From positions 1,922,001-1,986,000 of the forward strand of contig NZ_CP109487.1 in the NCBI RefSeq assembly GCF_036227605.1: a stretch of 64,000 bases of DNA. Reading direction: 5' to 3'. Positions 25,707 to 34,821 of the stretch are shown here, piece by piece. The translations under genes were made by a program, and so were the position numbers. Origin of the DNA: Streptomyces sp. NBC_01439. GTDB lineage: Bacteria; Actinomycetota; Actinomycetes; Streptomycetales; Streptomycetaceae. Under the pieces are notes generated by a model. The model did no database searches. It was not told the origin of the DNA and saw only the letters and a list, made by a program, of their open reading frames with translations. Every line of letters begins with the position of its first letter. Within the stretch, counting starts at the first letter, position 1.

Positions 25707-27570
25707 ATGTCCGCAACCCTCCAGCTCCGGGCGCGAGTCGGGCAGCGCTCCCAACACATGGTCATTTGTGGTGACGACGCTCTCGCACACCGCCTGGCAC
25801 AGGAACTCGACGCCGTGTGCGGCGAGGCCGTCACGGTCGTCCTGCCGTCGCGGCGCGAGGGGCACGGCGCCGAGGTCGTCGCCCTGCACCGGGATCCGCA
25901 CTCCCCCGTGGAGCTGCTCATCTCCGCGCGGCCCGACGAGCAGACCCTCCGGGAGGCCGGCGTCGAGCGTGCCGCGGCGGTTGCCCTCACCTACGGCGAC
26001 GACCAGATTCAACCGGGACCGCGGTCGCCATCTCGAACTGCTCCTCGACCGGGCAGCAGCCGCGCACGCCGGGCAGGACGACGCGTTCATCGACGCGTCC
26101 ACGACGGTGCTCTCCGACGCGGACACGGCCGTCCCCGAATTGGTGGCCGCTGCGGCAGTCGGGCACGGGCCCACCCTCCAGGTCGAGGGCAAGGTGTTCC
26201 GCGGAGTGGTCCGCCCCGCCGGAACACCACCCCACGCGACGGACCTGGCCACGCTCGCCGTTCTCTCCGGTACGCACATGGACGACCCGATGGGCGAGGA
26301 CAGCGCGGAAACACCGGGCGCCAACGGCACCCAACTGCTGCCCGACACCGCGACCGCCTACCACCGGCAGTTCACGCACGGCCGGCTCATGCTCGAAGAG
26401 GTGACCCACCACCACGCGCCGGCGTCCCCCACCAGGCGGCGGCGGGCCTATCGGGGCTGGCTGAGCGACCGGCTCGGGCACCTGCCCTGGAAGATCTTCG
26501 TCTCGCGCGAAGTGACCGCCGTCTTCGGGATCCTCGGCGCGGCCGTGGTGCTGCTGGCCACGGCGACGGCCGTCGTGGAGGACGGACCGCTGTGGAAGTC
26601 GGTGTACCTGCCACTGCTGGACATCTTCACCATGGGCGACCCGGCCACCGAGGAGTCCACTGCCCGCCAGGTCCTCCAGCTCATCGCGGGATTCGTCGGC
26701 CTGGCCGTGCTCCCTCTCGTCGTGGCCGCCGCGATGAACGCCACGCTGGCCTTCCGCACCGCGTCGGCCAACCACGTACCGGATGCCGGCCTGTACGACC
26801 ACATCATCCTGGTCGGACTGGGCAAGATCGGCACGCGCGCCCTGGCGCAGCTGTGCACCACCGACCACAAGGTCGTGGTGATCGAGCGGGACCCGCAAGC
26901 CCGAGGGGTCGCGCTGGCACGCGAGCTCGGCGTGCACCTGCTGCTCGAGGACGCCGCCGCTCCCGGAGTCCTCGATCTCGCCCGCATCGGCACCAGCAAG
27001 TCATTGCTGGTACTCACCCACGATGACGGCGAGAACCTCGACATCGTGATGGCAGCCCGCGAGAGCAACCCCCGCGTGCGCGCCGTGATGCGCCTGTACG
27101 GCGACGACTTCGCCGCCACCGTCTCCCGCACCATGCGCGCCGGTTACCCGGACGCGCTCACCCGCAGCCGCAGTGTCTCGGCGCTGGCCGCGCCCTCCTT
27201 CGCTGCCGCGATGATGGGCCGCCACGTGCTGGGCGTCATGCCTGTCGAACGCGGATCCCTGCTCTTCACCGTCGTGGACGTCGCCGGCCACCCGGAACTG
27301 GAAGGGCACTCCATACACGCGGCTTTCAAGGAGCACGAGTGGCGCGTACTCGCCGTCGGCCCCACGACCAGCAGGCATTCGGCCTCGTCGACCGACACGC
27401 TCGGCGGATTCCGCATGGACCGGGCCGCCTTCGACTGGCGCCCACCACACGGTCGGGTCCTACGCCATGACGACCGTGTCGTGCTGGTCACCACACGGCG
27501 CGGTCTGGACGTTCTGATGACCGGCGTCCAGCCCCGTCCCGCAGGCCGCCGGCCTCATCCGGCCCAATGA
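25707..27570 (+). pseudogene. TrkA-N/RCK potassium-channel-like gene, split by deletion with frameshift
   Basis: The first part, from ATG 25707 to about 26009, encodes a TrkA-N-like nucleotide-binding start (HMVICGDDALAHRLAQEL ... GVERAAAVALTYGDDQI). The reading then continues only in another frame from about 26002 (FNRDRGRHLELLLDR onward) to 27570. The piece normally joining these, roughly 20-25 residues ending in LRLFN-type sequence, is missing. The second part has two helices around a pore-like loop (LLDIFTMGDPATEES, not a TVGYG filter) and a second RCK domain (DHIILVGLGKIGTRALAQL). Unless frameshifting restores it, the full product is lost. Confidence 0.7.
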
Positions 27571-27625
27571 TCTCGCTTGGACCGAACTCGCTCACCGATC
27601 AAGTCACTTTCACCACGGGGGTCCT

Positions 27626-28069
27626 ATGTCATTCGATGCCGAATGGGCAGAGCTCAAGTCAGCCGCTGCTGCGAACCAGACGGCAATGCGGCTCAATCAG
27701 CTCGATCCCGGAGAAGGTGGCGGGCCCGGGCCACAGGGGGATCTGGTGGTCACCCAGAAGGACCTGGCGGCAGTAGGTAACGCCGCATTCAAGCTGCGGC
27801 AAAGGCTCGGCACCGATGGGGACCATGCCAAGGCCAGTACGCACGAGGCGGCCAGCTCCTTGAAGAAGGACTTCGCGCTGGGGACCGCCCTCTCGACGCT
27901 CGCGGACAAGTGGCACGACCAGGTGGGAACGCTGCTGGACGCCTGCGCCCACATTTCCAACCACCTCGACTACACGCAGAACGCGCACGCCGAAGGCGAG
28001 TACTGGATCGCCACCCAGTTCAAGTTCGCGCAGCTCAATACAGGATTCGAGGAAAGGGCGCAGCACTGA
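27626..28069 (+). CDS. WXG100-like small helical protein preceding a DUF6571 protein
   Basis: 147 residues, predicted mostly helical, Cys-poor, without signal peptide. A stretch VTQKDLAAVGNAAFKLRQRLGTDGD is followed by KWHDQVGTLLDACAHISNHLDYT, the pattern of Streptomyces WXG100/ESX-like partner proteins (WXG itself is not exact: KWHDQ). Its stop overlaps the start of the large DUF6571 gene (TGATG). It may be a chaperone-like partner or substrate of a type VII secretion system; this is inference. Confidence 0.7.
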   Translation: MSFDAEWAELKSAAAANQTAMRLNQLDPGEGGGPGPQGDLVVTQKDLAAVGNAAFKLRQRLGTDGDHAKASTHEAASSLKKDFALGTALSTLADKWHDQVGTLLDACAHISNHLDYTQNAHAEGEYWIATQFKFAQLNTGFEERAQH

Positions 28070-30132
28070 TGGACCTGGACGCACTGCGTTTCGCGGACTT
28101 CTCGAAGCTGTCAACTGCCGTCGCGGACTGGACGGCCATGGCCGCGAAATTGTGGGAGCTGGAGTCGGATGCCCGTGGCGACCTCGGAGGTAAAGCCGCG
28201 AAGGCCGACTGGGCTGGGGTGAACGCGACCGTGACCCGGGAGTTCATCGGCAAGACCGCCAAGGAGTTCGCCGACGCCGCGACCGAGGCCACCAGTATCG
28301 GGAACATCCTGCGTGACACCCACGGTGAGCTCGTCGACTACAAGGCCAGGCTGAACGAGGCCATCCGGCGCGGGCTGGAGAAGAACCTCACCGTGGTGCC
28401 GGCGGGCAATGGCGGCTTCACCGTCACGATGAACATCCACCCCGACCGCGCCGCCAAGGGCACGACGGTGCCCGAGCACACCGAGGCCGATGCGACCGCC
28501 CTGCGCGACGAGGTACAGCGGATCCTGGAAGGGGCGACCGAGAGCGATACGACTGCGGCACAGGCGCTGACGATGCTGGTCGGCCAGACCCCGTACGGCT
28601 TCTCCGACGCCGCCTACTACGACCGCGACCGCGCCGCGGACGCCATGAAGGACGCCGACCGGATCGCGAAGCTCCTGAAGGCCAAGGGCGACGACATGTC
28701 CCCCGAGGAGTTCGACAAGCTCAATGCCGACCTGGCCAAGTACAAGGACGATCGCCTCTTCCAGGAGCATCTCGCCACCACGATCGGCCCACGCGGGCTA
28801 CTCGACTTCTGGGCCGACCTGGCAGACCCGTCCGACGGCGGCACCCTGCAGCGCTCCCGCCACGACCAGCTCGGCGACTTCCAGCGCAACCTCTCCCTCA
28901 CTCTGGCCGGCGCCACCCAGTCCGACAGCCCGGCCATGCGCACCTGGGAGAACGACATGGTCAAGCTGGGCGAGGAGCGCATCCAGACCCGTGGCGGCCA
29001 GGTCTACGGCTACCAGGTGATGAGCAACCTCATGCGCAGCGGCGACTGGGACAACCGCTTCCTGAACGACTACGGCAATGCGCTCGTCGCCACCGAGAAG
29101 AAGATGAAGCTCCCGGCCAACTACTGGAACGGCGGCGTGTCACCGGTGCCCAAGATGAACTTCATCGGCGAGGACTTCGGCCGCGACCCCATGACCGGCT
29201 TCATGACCGCCCTGGCCGCCAGCCCGAACGCCGCAACGGAGTTCTTCAACGCGACGCAGCCCACCGACAACGCCCAGTACGTCCTCGGCGACCGGCAGAC
29301 CTTCGACGACACGCCCCTCAACACCAAGGACGGCAACGCCGCACGGGATGCCACGGGCGCCGCCCTGGTCTCTGCGGCCACGGGAGTCGACCCCAACAGC
29401 ATGACAACGCGTCCCGACGACCTCACACCTGAACACCGCCAGGTTCTGGACCGCTCCCTGAAGTACCTCTCCGAGCGCGGCGACGAGTTCCCGTCCGAGA
29501 TGCGCGACGACATGGCCAAGGTCCTCTCCGCCCACAGCGATGTCGTACACCACTCGGCCAGCGCCATGTCGGACACGCCGGACGACCCCCGCCAACTCGA
29601 CCGCCACCACCTCCTGGAGGTGAGCAAGCAGGTCTCCCGCGACCAGAACTCCTACGGCATGCTCAACGAGGCCATGAACCGAGAAATGATCAAAGACATC
29701 CACGCAGAACACCCGCGTGACCCCAACGAGACGCTGCAAGATGCGGGCCGTACGGTCGGCTTCCTCGAAGAGGCCCGCTACCAGGCCCTCAAGACCGACA
29801 AGGATGACCCCACGTGGGAAGCCAAGTGGGGCTACCACGGCTTCGGCGGAGCCGCCAACTTCATCCCTGTGGTCGGCGACATAGCGCAACGAGGTGTCGA
29901 CGCCCTCGCCTACCAGTGGCAGCTCGACGAACAGGCGCGGATCGACGCGGGAGTCCAGGACCAGAACGCGAAGACGTTCACGCACCGGGAGAACCAGCTG
30001 AGGGCGCTCTCCGAGGAATGGGCCAAGGCGAACCCCGGGCACCCCTACACGCCGCGCACGCTGGAGCAGGAGATCAACACGTCCGCAGTGACGGGGAACG
30101 TCGCTGCCAAGGGTCTGGCAGGCACCCAGTGA
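28069..30132 (+). CDS. DUF6571-type large helical protein, type VII secretion-associated
   Basis: The ATG at 28069 overlaps the previous stop and starts MDLDALRFADFSKLSTAVADW, as is typical of this family; 687 residues. The N-terminal 100 residues resemble a WXG100/LXG helical hairpin (KAAKADWAGVNATVTREF). The middle part has YGFSDAAYYDRDRAADAM and RGLLDFWADLADPSDGG; the end is charged with no known toxin fold. A single hydrophobic stretch (GFGGAANFIPVVGDIAQRGVDALAY, about 590) resembles pre-toxin-type segments. Exact role unknown. Confidence 0.75.
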   Translation: MDLDALRFADFSKLSTAVADWTAMAAKLWELESDARGDLGGKAAKADWAGVNATVTREFIGKTAKEFADAATEATSIGNILRDTHGELVDYKARLNEAIRRGLEKNLTVVPAGNGGFTVTMNIHPDRAAKGTTVPEHTEADATALRDEVQRILEGATESDTTAAQALTMLVGQTPYGFSDAAYYDRDRAADAMKDADRIAKLLKAKGDDMSPEEFDKLNADLAKYKDDRLFQEHLATTIGPRGLLDFWADLADPSDGGTLQRSRHDQLGDFQRNLSLTLAGATQSDSPAMRTWENDMVKLGEERIQTRGGQVYGYQVMSNLMRSGDWDNRFLNDYGNALVATEKKMKLPANYWNGGVSPVPKMNFIGEDFGRDPMTGFMTALAASPNAATEFFNATQPTDNAQYVLGDRQTFDDTPLNTKDGNAARDATGAALVSAATGVDPNSMTTRPDDLTPEHRQVLDRSLKYLSERGDEFPSEMRDDMAKVLSAHSDVVHHSASAMSDTPDDPRQLDRHHLLEVSKQVSRDQNSYGMLNEAMNREMIKDIHAEHPRDPNETLQDAGRTVGFLEEARYQALKTDKDDPTWEAKWGYHGFGGAANFIPVVGDIAQRGVDALAYQWQLDEQARIDAGVQDQNAKTFTHRENQLRALSEEWAKANPGHPYTPRTLEQEINTSAVTGNVAAKGLAGTQ

Positions 30133-30659
30133 AGCGCCTGCGCACGGCCATGATGGCCGCCGCGGGGGCCGCGGCACTGATCTCCGTGACCGGGTGCAGC
30201 GAGGGCAGGGAGTACGCACTGCCGGACGGCATATGCGGCGTGGCCGTCGATTCGGCCTTCATCGCACCGCTGCTTCCGCCCGGCGCCAAGCTGGAGCAGT
30301 CGACGTACGCAGCCAGGCCGCACGCTCCGCGGTGCGAACTGACCGTGGACAAGAACACCGTCCTGACCGTGAAAGGCGACGTGACAACGGCGGACGAAGA
30401 CGTCATGGGTGGCATCGGACAGCGCTTGGCGAGCTCCGGCGATCCCGCACAGATCGACGTGGGCGACGCCGCCCGCGTTGCCGACTCCATGGCCGTCGCG
30501 GTCGCACGGTGCACTTACGAGGGCAAACCCAGCCAGTTCGTCGTCGAGATCTACCCGCCCATCAAGTCCTCCGACGTGCCCGAACGGCGTGAGGCCCTCA
30601 CCCGTCTCATGACCGTGTACTTCCCCGCGGCCCAGAAAGCAGTGGGCTGCGCCTCCTGA
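30129..30659 (+). CDS. Lipoprotein of unknown function
   Basis: GTG 30129 overlaps the DUF6571 stop. The first 23 residues form a lipoprotein signal (MKRLRTAMMAAAGAAALISV then TGCS, lipobox VTGC). The remaining 150 residues are soluble with several Cys (ICGVAV, APRCELT, ARCTYEG, VGCAS). Proteins of this sort follow DUF6571 genes in Streptomyces and may bind to the same cell-surface assembly. No catalytic motif was recognised. Confidence 0.82.
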   Translation: MKRLRTAMMAAAGAAALISVTGCSEGREYALPDGICGVAVDSAFIAPLLPPGAKLEQSTYAARPHAPRCELTVDKNTVLTVKGDVTTADEDVMGGIGQRLASSGDPAQIDVGDAARVADSMAVAVARCTYEGKPSQFVVEIYPPIKSSDVPERREALTRLMTVYFPAAQKAVGCAS

Positions 30660-30717
30660 CCGCAGTGGCCGCTGGGGAATGCGCGCCGCCCCATACCTTC
30701 GACCCAGGAAGCAGCCT

Positions 30718-30942
30718 GTGCATCACGACGACGAACCGGTCTTCAAGCGGAGCAAGTGGGGAACGAACCGCTACTACTACAACCCTCGCAACCCCATCGG
30801 GCTCGCCCTCACCGTCCTCACCGTGCTCGTCGTCGGGACGATGCTGATCCTCATGGCCAACCGGGCCGGACCGTTCGAGCCACCGCCTGCCCCCGCACCG
30901 TGGAATCCCGCGCCGGTCACCACCGGCCCGCCAGGCCACTGA
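30718..30942 (+). CDS. Small single-pass membrane protein
   Basis: GTG 30718 preceded by AGGAAG gives 74 residues starting MHHDDEPVFKRSKWGTNRYY. One helix (IGLALTVLTVLVVGTMLILM) is followed by a Pro-rich outer tail. An alternative ATG at 30679 is possible but has no good binding site. It belongs with the three preceding genes in one transcription unit. Confidence 0.75.
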   Translation: MHHDDEPVFKRSKWGTNRYYYNPRNPIGLALTVLTVLVVGTMLILMANRAGPFEPPPAPAPWNPAPVTTGPPGH

Positions 30943-30973
30943 GCCGACGGGGGGCGGCCGCGGACCGGAGCAC

Positions 30974-31011
30974 CGTCAAAAGGCCGTAGCCATCACATCA
31001 GCAGTGCGTCA
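30974..31011. promoter_or_regulatory. Candidate KdpE-type array upstream of the gene at 31054
   Basis: CGTCA (30974), CGTAG (30985), CATCA (30996) and CGTCA (31007) are exactly 11 bp apart. The block GTGCGTCAGGG recurs in the array at 22986-22995. The last repeat ends 43 bases before the start codon. Confidence 0.55.
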
Positions 31012-31053
31012 GGGTCCGGTGTCGAGGCCCGTACCGGCCCTAACGTCACCCCC

Positions 31054-31611
31054 ATGGGACGACGTTTCGCGCAGTCCGCGACCGGCGCTCACGCCAGCGC
31101 GGAGCCTCGAGGACCTATCGCACGCGACATCCACTGGGCCGGCGAGAGGCGGTCGGCCATCGGTGTCGCGTCCCTCCTGTACTCGGCCCTGCTCGCCATG
31201 GACGCAGGTTTCGGCGAGCTCGACGCGACCCGCGGCGCCCTCTGGACCGGCCTGGCCGCCCTCCTCTTCGTGATCTTGCTGCCGTCCAGGGTCTCCGTAG
31301 GTCCCGGTCTGCTGAGCGCCCGAGGACTGCTGGTGGAACATGCTGTCCGCACCGACTCCCTCGTCTCGGTCAGGTGGTCCGACGGGGTGGCCCAGCGGAT
31401 GATCCTCCGCGACACGGAGGGAAGCCGGGTCGAGATCGATCCGACCGTCCTGGTCCGCAATCCCGCGATGTGGCGCCGGGTCGACACGGACACCCGCACA
31501 TCGATCCAGCGCGGCACTCTGCTGTGCGGCGAGAGCGCCCTGCGCCGGCTGGCAGAGCGTATCGACCGCGAGACGGCCCTCACGGTCTTCAAAGTCTCAG
31601 GCCTGCAGTGA
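31054..31611 (+). CDS. Membrane protein with PH-like domain, unknown function
   Basis: 185 residues. A polar start is followed by two helices (IGVASLLYSALLAMDAGF; ALWTGLAALLFVILLP) and a domain of alternating strands (RVSVGPGLLSARGLLVEHAVRTDSLVSVRW ... GSRVEIDPTVLVRNP), reminiscent of bacterial PH domains. It is placed between the secretion-like cassette and kdpD3 (convergent) and has its own operator-like array. No enzymatic motif. Confidence 0.75.
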   Translation: MGRRFAQSATGAHASAEPRGPIARDIHWAGERRSAIGVASLLYSALLAMDAGFGELDATRGALWTGLAALLFVILLPSRVSVGPGLLSARGLLVEHAVRTDSLVSVRWSDGVAQRMILRDTEGSRVEIDPTVLVRNPAMWRRVDTDTRTSIQRGTLLCGESALRRLAERIDRETALTVFKVSGLQ

Positions 31612-31657
31612 TCGACGGTCGGTGACTTCTGTGCACCCGGGCAGTGGCTGACGCGAG

Positions 31658-34183
31658 TCACTGATCCTCCGTCGGGGAGGGCGCAGACGGGGTGATCGGC
31701 CGCCGGGAGGCCGCTGCCGGAAGCGTGAGCGTCACGGCAAAGCCGGGGCCGACGGGTGCGGTTTCAAGGGTGCCCCCCATGGTCTCCATGAGGTCACGGC
31801 ACATCCGCAGGGTCAGACTGTCCGGCGTGCGACTCGCATGTGTGCCGCGTTCCGCGCCCTGCACTTCGTCGTTGGTTCCGTCCGTCATGTAGATCTCCAC
31901 CTGACCGGACCGGGTCTTGCCTGTCAGCCGCGCGGGCCGGTCCGGGGGGCTGTGGCGCTGGGCCTCGGCCGCCAAAGCGGTCAGCACGCGAGTGAGCACG
32001 GCCGCGTCGGCGATCACGTCGGGGAGCAGCTCCGGCAGGCTGCATTGGATCGCATGGCCACCGGGCCCCAGGTCGTCCAGAACGGCGGTCAGCAGCTCGT
32101 CGAGATCGACCGGTCGCAGATACAGATCCAGTGCCCCGGCGTGCAGGCGGCTCAGCTCGTCGAGGTCCGAGAGGAGCTGGACCGCACGCCGCACCGACGA
32201 CCGGGCTGTGGCGAGGTTCCGACTCTCCCTCGTATCCGTCCCGACGCCGACGCCGAGGCCATCCAGCGCTTCGTCGGCTGTGCGCAGTGGGCCCCGCAGA
32301 TCGCGGCTCGCGGTGAGGAGGAGCGAGGCCCTGGTGTGCTCGGCTGCGGCGCGCAAGCCCGTTTCGGCATCGTGGGCAGCAAGCCGGCCGTGCGAGTAGG
32401 CCATGCCCAACTGGGCCGCGCACGCTCCCAGTACGCGCTGGTCATCGCTGCTCAGCGGGCGCCCTCGGGCAGCCAGGGTGAGGTCGTCGCCGACGGGGCT
32501 GTCCACATCCGCGTCGTACGGGCGCTCGGGTGGATCCTCACCGGTGCTGGCGACGACGTACCAGCGGGGCTCGGCGGCATGCCCCGTATCGCGTTCCAAC
32601 AGACTCACCGCCTCCAGGCCGAAGTCCTCCCGTACCTGTTCGAGCAAGGCCGGCAGGTCCTGGCCGTGCATCATGGCGGTGGCCAGCCGACTCAGTGCCC
32701 GGGCCTCGGAACTCGCGCGGACGGCCCGGTACGTGCTGCGCGCGGCCGCACCCGCGGCCATGCCGACGATGACGGCCGTGACGACGTACACCACCAGCGC
32801 TATGACGTCGGCGAGGTGCTGGACGCGCAGCGAGTGCATCGGCGGGGTGAAGTAGTAGTCGGCGAGCAGTCCCGCGGCAAGAGCGGCCACGAGTGCGGGA
32901 ACGAGTCCACCGACCAGGGCGATCACGACAACGGCGAGCAGGTAGAGCACCAGGGCGAGGGAGAGGTCCACGTGCTCGCCCAGGAGAACCAGGAGGGCGG
33001 TCAGGCCCGGGAGCGTGATCGCCGCGAGCAGCATCGCCGTCCAGAAGCGCCGTGGGCCGGTGGCGCGGCTCGGGTGCGGCAGTCGCAGTGGGGAAGTCGA
33101 GCCGGCGGCGTGCTCATGGGTGATCACGAGTACGTCGATGGGGCCGGATCGCCGGATCGTCCGGTGCCCCACACCGCCGCGGAGGAACGTGGAGAGCCTT
33201 CCGCGGCGGCTCGCGCCCAGCACGATCTGCGTGACGTTCTCGGCCTCCGCGAACTGGAGCAGCGCCTCGGGGATGTCGTCGCCGGTGGTCTGGTGGTAGC
33301 TGCCGCCCAGGGACTCCACCAGGGCCCGCTGGGCGGCGAGGGTGGCCGGATCGCCGTGGGTGAGGCCGTCGCTCGGTACGACGTGCAATGCCAGCAGCTC
33401 GCTGCCGGGGACTCGGGCGCTGATCCGGGTGCTGCGGCGGATCAGAGTTTCTCCCTCGGGGCCGCCGGTGAGGGCGACCATGATGCGCTCGCGGGTTTCC
33501 CAGGGGGTGGTGATGCCGTGTTCCGCGCGGTAGCGCTGCAGTCCTTCCTCGACGCGGTCGGCGAGCCACAGCAGGGCGAGTTCGCGCAGGGCCGTGAGGT
33601 TGCCGACGCGGAAGTAGTGGGTGAGGGCGGCCTCGATGCGGTCCGAGGGATAGATCTCGCCGTGCAGCATGCGTCGGCGCAGCAGCTCGGGCGGCAGGTC
33701 CACCAGTTCGATCTGGTCCGCGCGGCGTGCCACCTCGTCGGGCAGGGTCTCGCGCTGCGGGACACCGGTGATCTGCCGGACCACGTCGCCCAGGGACTCC
33801 AGGTGCTGGACGTTTAGCGTGGTGACTACGTCGATCCCCGCGTCCAGGAGTTCCTCGACGTCCTGCCATCGCTTGGCATGGCGGGAGCCGGGCACATTGG
33901 TGTGGGCCAGTTCGTCGACCAGGGCGACCTGCGGCTGGCGGGCGAGCACCCCGTCGAGGTCCATCTCGGTGAAGCTCGCCTCCCGGTACTCCATGGCGCG
34001 CCGGGAAATGATCTCCAGCCCCTCGGCGAGGGCAGCGGTGGGCCGCCGCCCGTGCGGCTCGACGAACCCGACGACCACATCGGCACCGGCCGAGGCCAGC
34101 CGCTGCCCTTCCTCCAGCATCGCGTACGTCTTTCCCACCCCCGGGGCGGCCCCGAGGTAGATCCGCAATCGCCCACGCGCCAT
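31658..34183 (-). CDS. KdpD3, KdpD-type pseudokinase (phospho-acceptor His replaced by Arg)
   Basis: 841 residues, full length and collinear with KdpD and KdpD2. The KdpD domain is intact (GAAPGVGKT 11-19, ALVDELAHTNVPGS), as are the USP-like domain and four helices. The H box reads ASRDLRGPL with Arg627 (CGC) where KdpD has His (CAC). The N box is AAEAQRHSP without Asn, G1 is DGTND, and G2 is gone. The kinase core can neither take nor transfer phosphate, yet the frame is open throughout. It could act as a K+ or c-di-AMP sensor, or dimerise with KdpD or KdpD2. Confidence 0.93.
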   Translation of the reverse strand: MARGRLRIYLGAAPGVGKTYAMLEEGQRLASAGADVVVGFVEPHGRRPTAALAEGLEIISRRAMEYREASFTEMDLDGVLARQPQVALVDELAHTNVPGSRHAKRWQDVEELLDAGIDVVTTLNVQHLESLGDVVRQITGVPQRETLPDEVARRADQIELVDLPPELLRRRMLHGEIYPSDRIEAALTHYFRVGNLTALRELALLWLADRVEEGLQRYRAEHGITTPWETRERIMVALTGGPEGETLIRRSTRISARVPGSELLALHVVPSDGLTHGDPATLAAQRALVESLGGSYHQTTGDDIPEALLQFAEAENVTQIVLGASRRGRLSTFLRGGVGHRTIRRSGPIDVLVITHEHAAGSTSPLRLPHPSRATGPRRFWTAMLLAAITLPGLTALLVLLGEHVDLSLALVLYLLAVVVIALVGGLVPALVAALAAGLLADYYFTPPMHSLRVQHLADVIALVVYVVTAVIVGMAAGAAARSTYRAVRASSEARALSRLATAMMHGQDLPALLEQVREDFGLEAVSLLERDTGHAAEPRWYVVASTGEDPPERPYDADVDSPVGDDLTLAARGRPLSSDDQRVLGACAAQLGMAYSHGRLAAHDAETGLRAAAEHTRASLLLTASRDLRGPLRTADEALDGLGVGVGTDTRESRNLATARSSVRRAVQLLSDLDELSRLHAGALDLYLRPVDLDELLTAVLDDLGPGGHAIQCSLPELLPDVIADAAVLTRVLTALAAEAQRHSPPDRPARLTGKTRSGQVEIYMTDGTNDEVQGAERGTHASRTPDSLTLRMCRDLMETMGGTLETAPVGPGFAVTLTLPAAASRRPITPSAPSPTEDQ

Positions 34184-34404
34184 CGACGGGCTCCTGCCCG
34201 CTCGTCACACCCCCTCGGCCCCCGCATCCCATGGTGCGCCCAACCGCGCTCCCGCGCTCGCAATCCGCGCGCAGGATCGCCGTTCAGATGCCCTGATGCA
34301 AGAAACGGCTGCTCTAGGGCGGCATGGCTTCCCCACACACGGTGTCGAGGACGGCGGCGAGGCAGCGAGTCGGACCGGCGTCCCCGCAGACCTCGGTCGG
34401 GGGC

Positions 34405-34713
34405 TCAGCCTCCTTGGCCGGTGCCTCTCGGACGCTGCGCACGCGTGATCAACACCAGGGCGAACAGCAACACCACGGTGCCGGGCATGGTGAACATGGT
34501 GCGGTAGGCGGAATCGACCGCCAGGAGACCGATCAGCTGGATGCCCAGCGCGATCGCGATCAGGAGCTGTGCCCAGCCGAAAAGCCGGAGACGGACGATG
34601 TGCCGCCGCTGCCAGGGCAGCAGCCAGCCACTGCTGAGTGTGGCGATGCCAGAGCCGGCGAGCAGTAGCGCTGTGACAGCGAACAGTGCGCCGATGCCGC
34701 AGCGGATCCCCAT
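34405..34713 (-). CDS. Small membrane protein, three helices
   Basis: 102 residues from ATG 34711-34713 (TAAGGAGC upstream on this strand). Helices: IGALFAVTALLLAGSGIATL, LFGWAQLLIAIALGIQLIGLL and MPGTVVLLFALVLIT; basic C-terminus. It follows the KimA-like gene on the same strand after 108 bases. Function unknown. Confidence 0.7.
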   Translation of the reverse strand: MGIRCGIGALFAVTALLLAGSGIATLSSGWLLPWQRRHIVRLRLFGWAQLLIAIALGIQLIGLLAVDSAYRTMFTMPGTVVLLFALVLITRAQRPRGTGQGG

Positions 34714-34821
34714 GCGGGCTCCTTACGTTGTTGGTGGGTGCCATGGGTGATTGTGGTGGGCCGTACAAGGGCCCGGCTGACCGGGCCTGCGGATCGTGGT
34801 CGATGTGGTGACCGCTTCGGA

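Noticed and set aside
25768..26001. N-terminal extension of the RCK-like second frame
   Set aside because: The Ser/Pro/Arg-rich sequence is a shadow; the true TrkA-N start is in the frame from 25707.
31838..33817. Long plus-strand frame opposite kdpD3
   Set aside because: No motif; complement of the recognisable KdpD domain.
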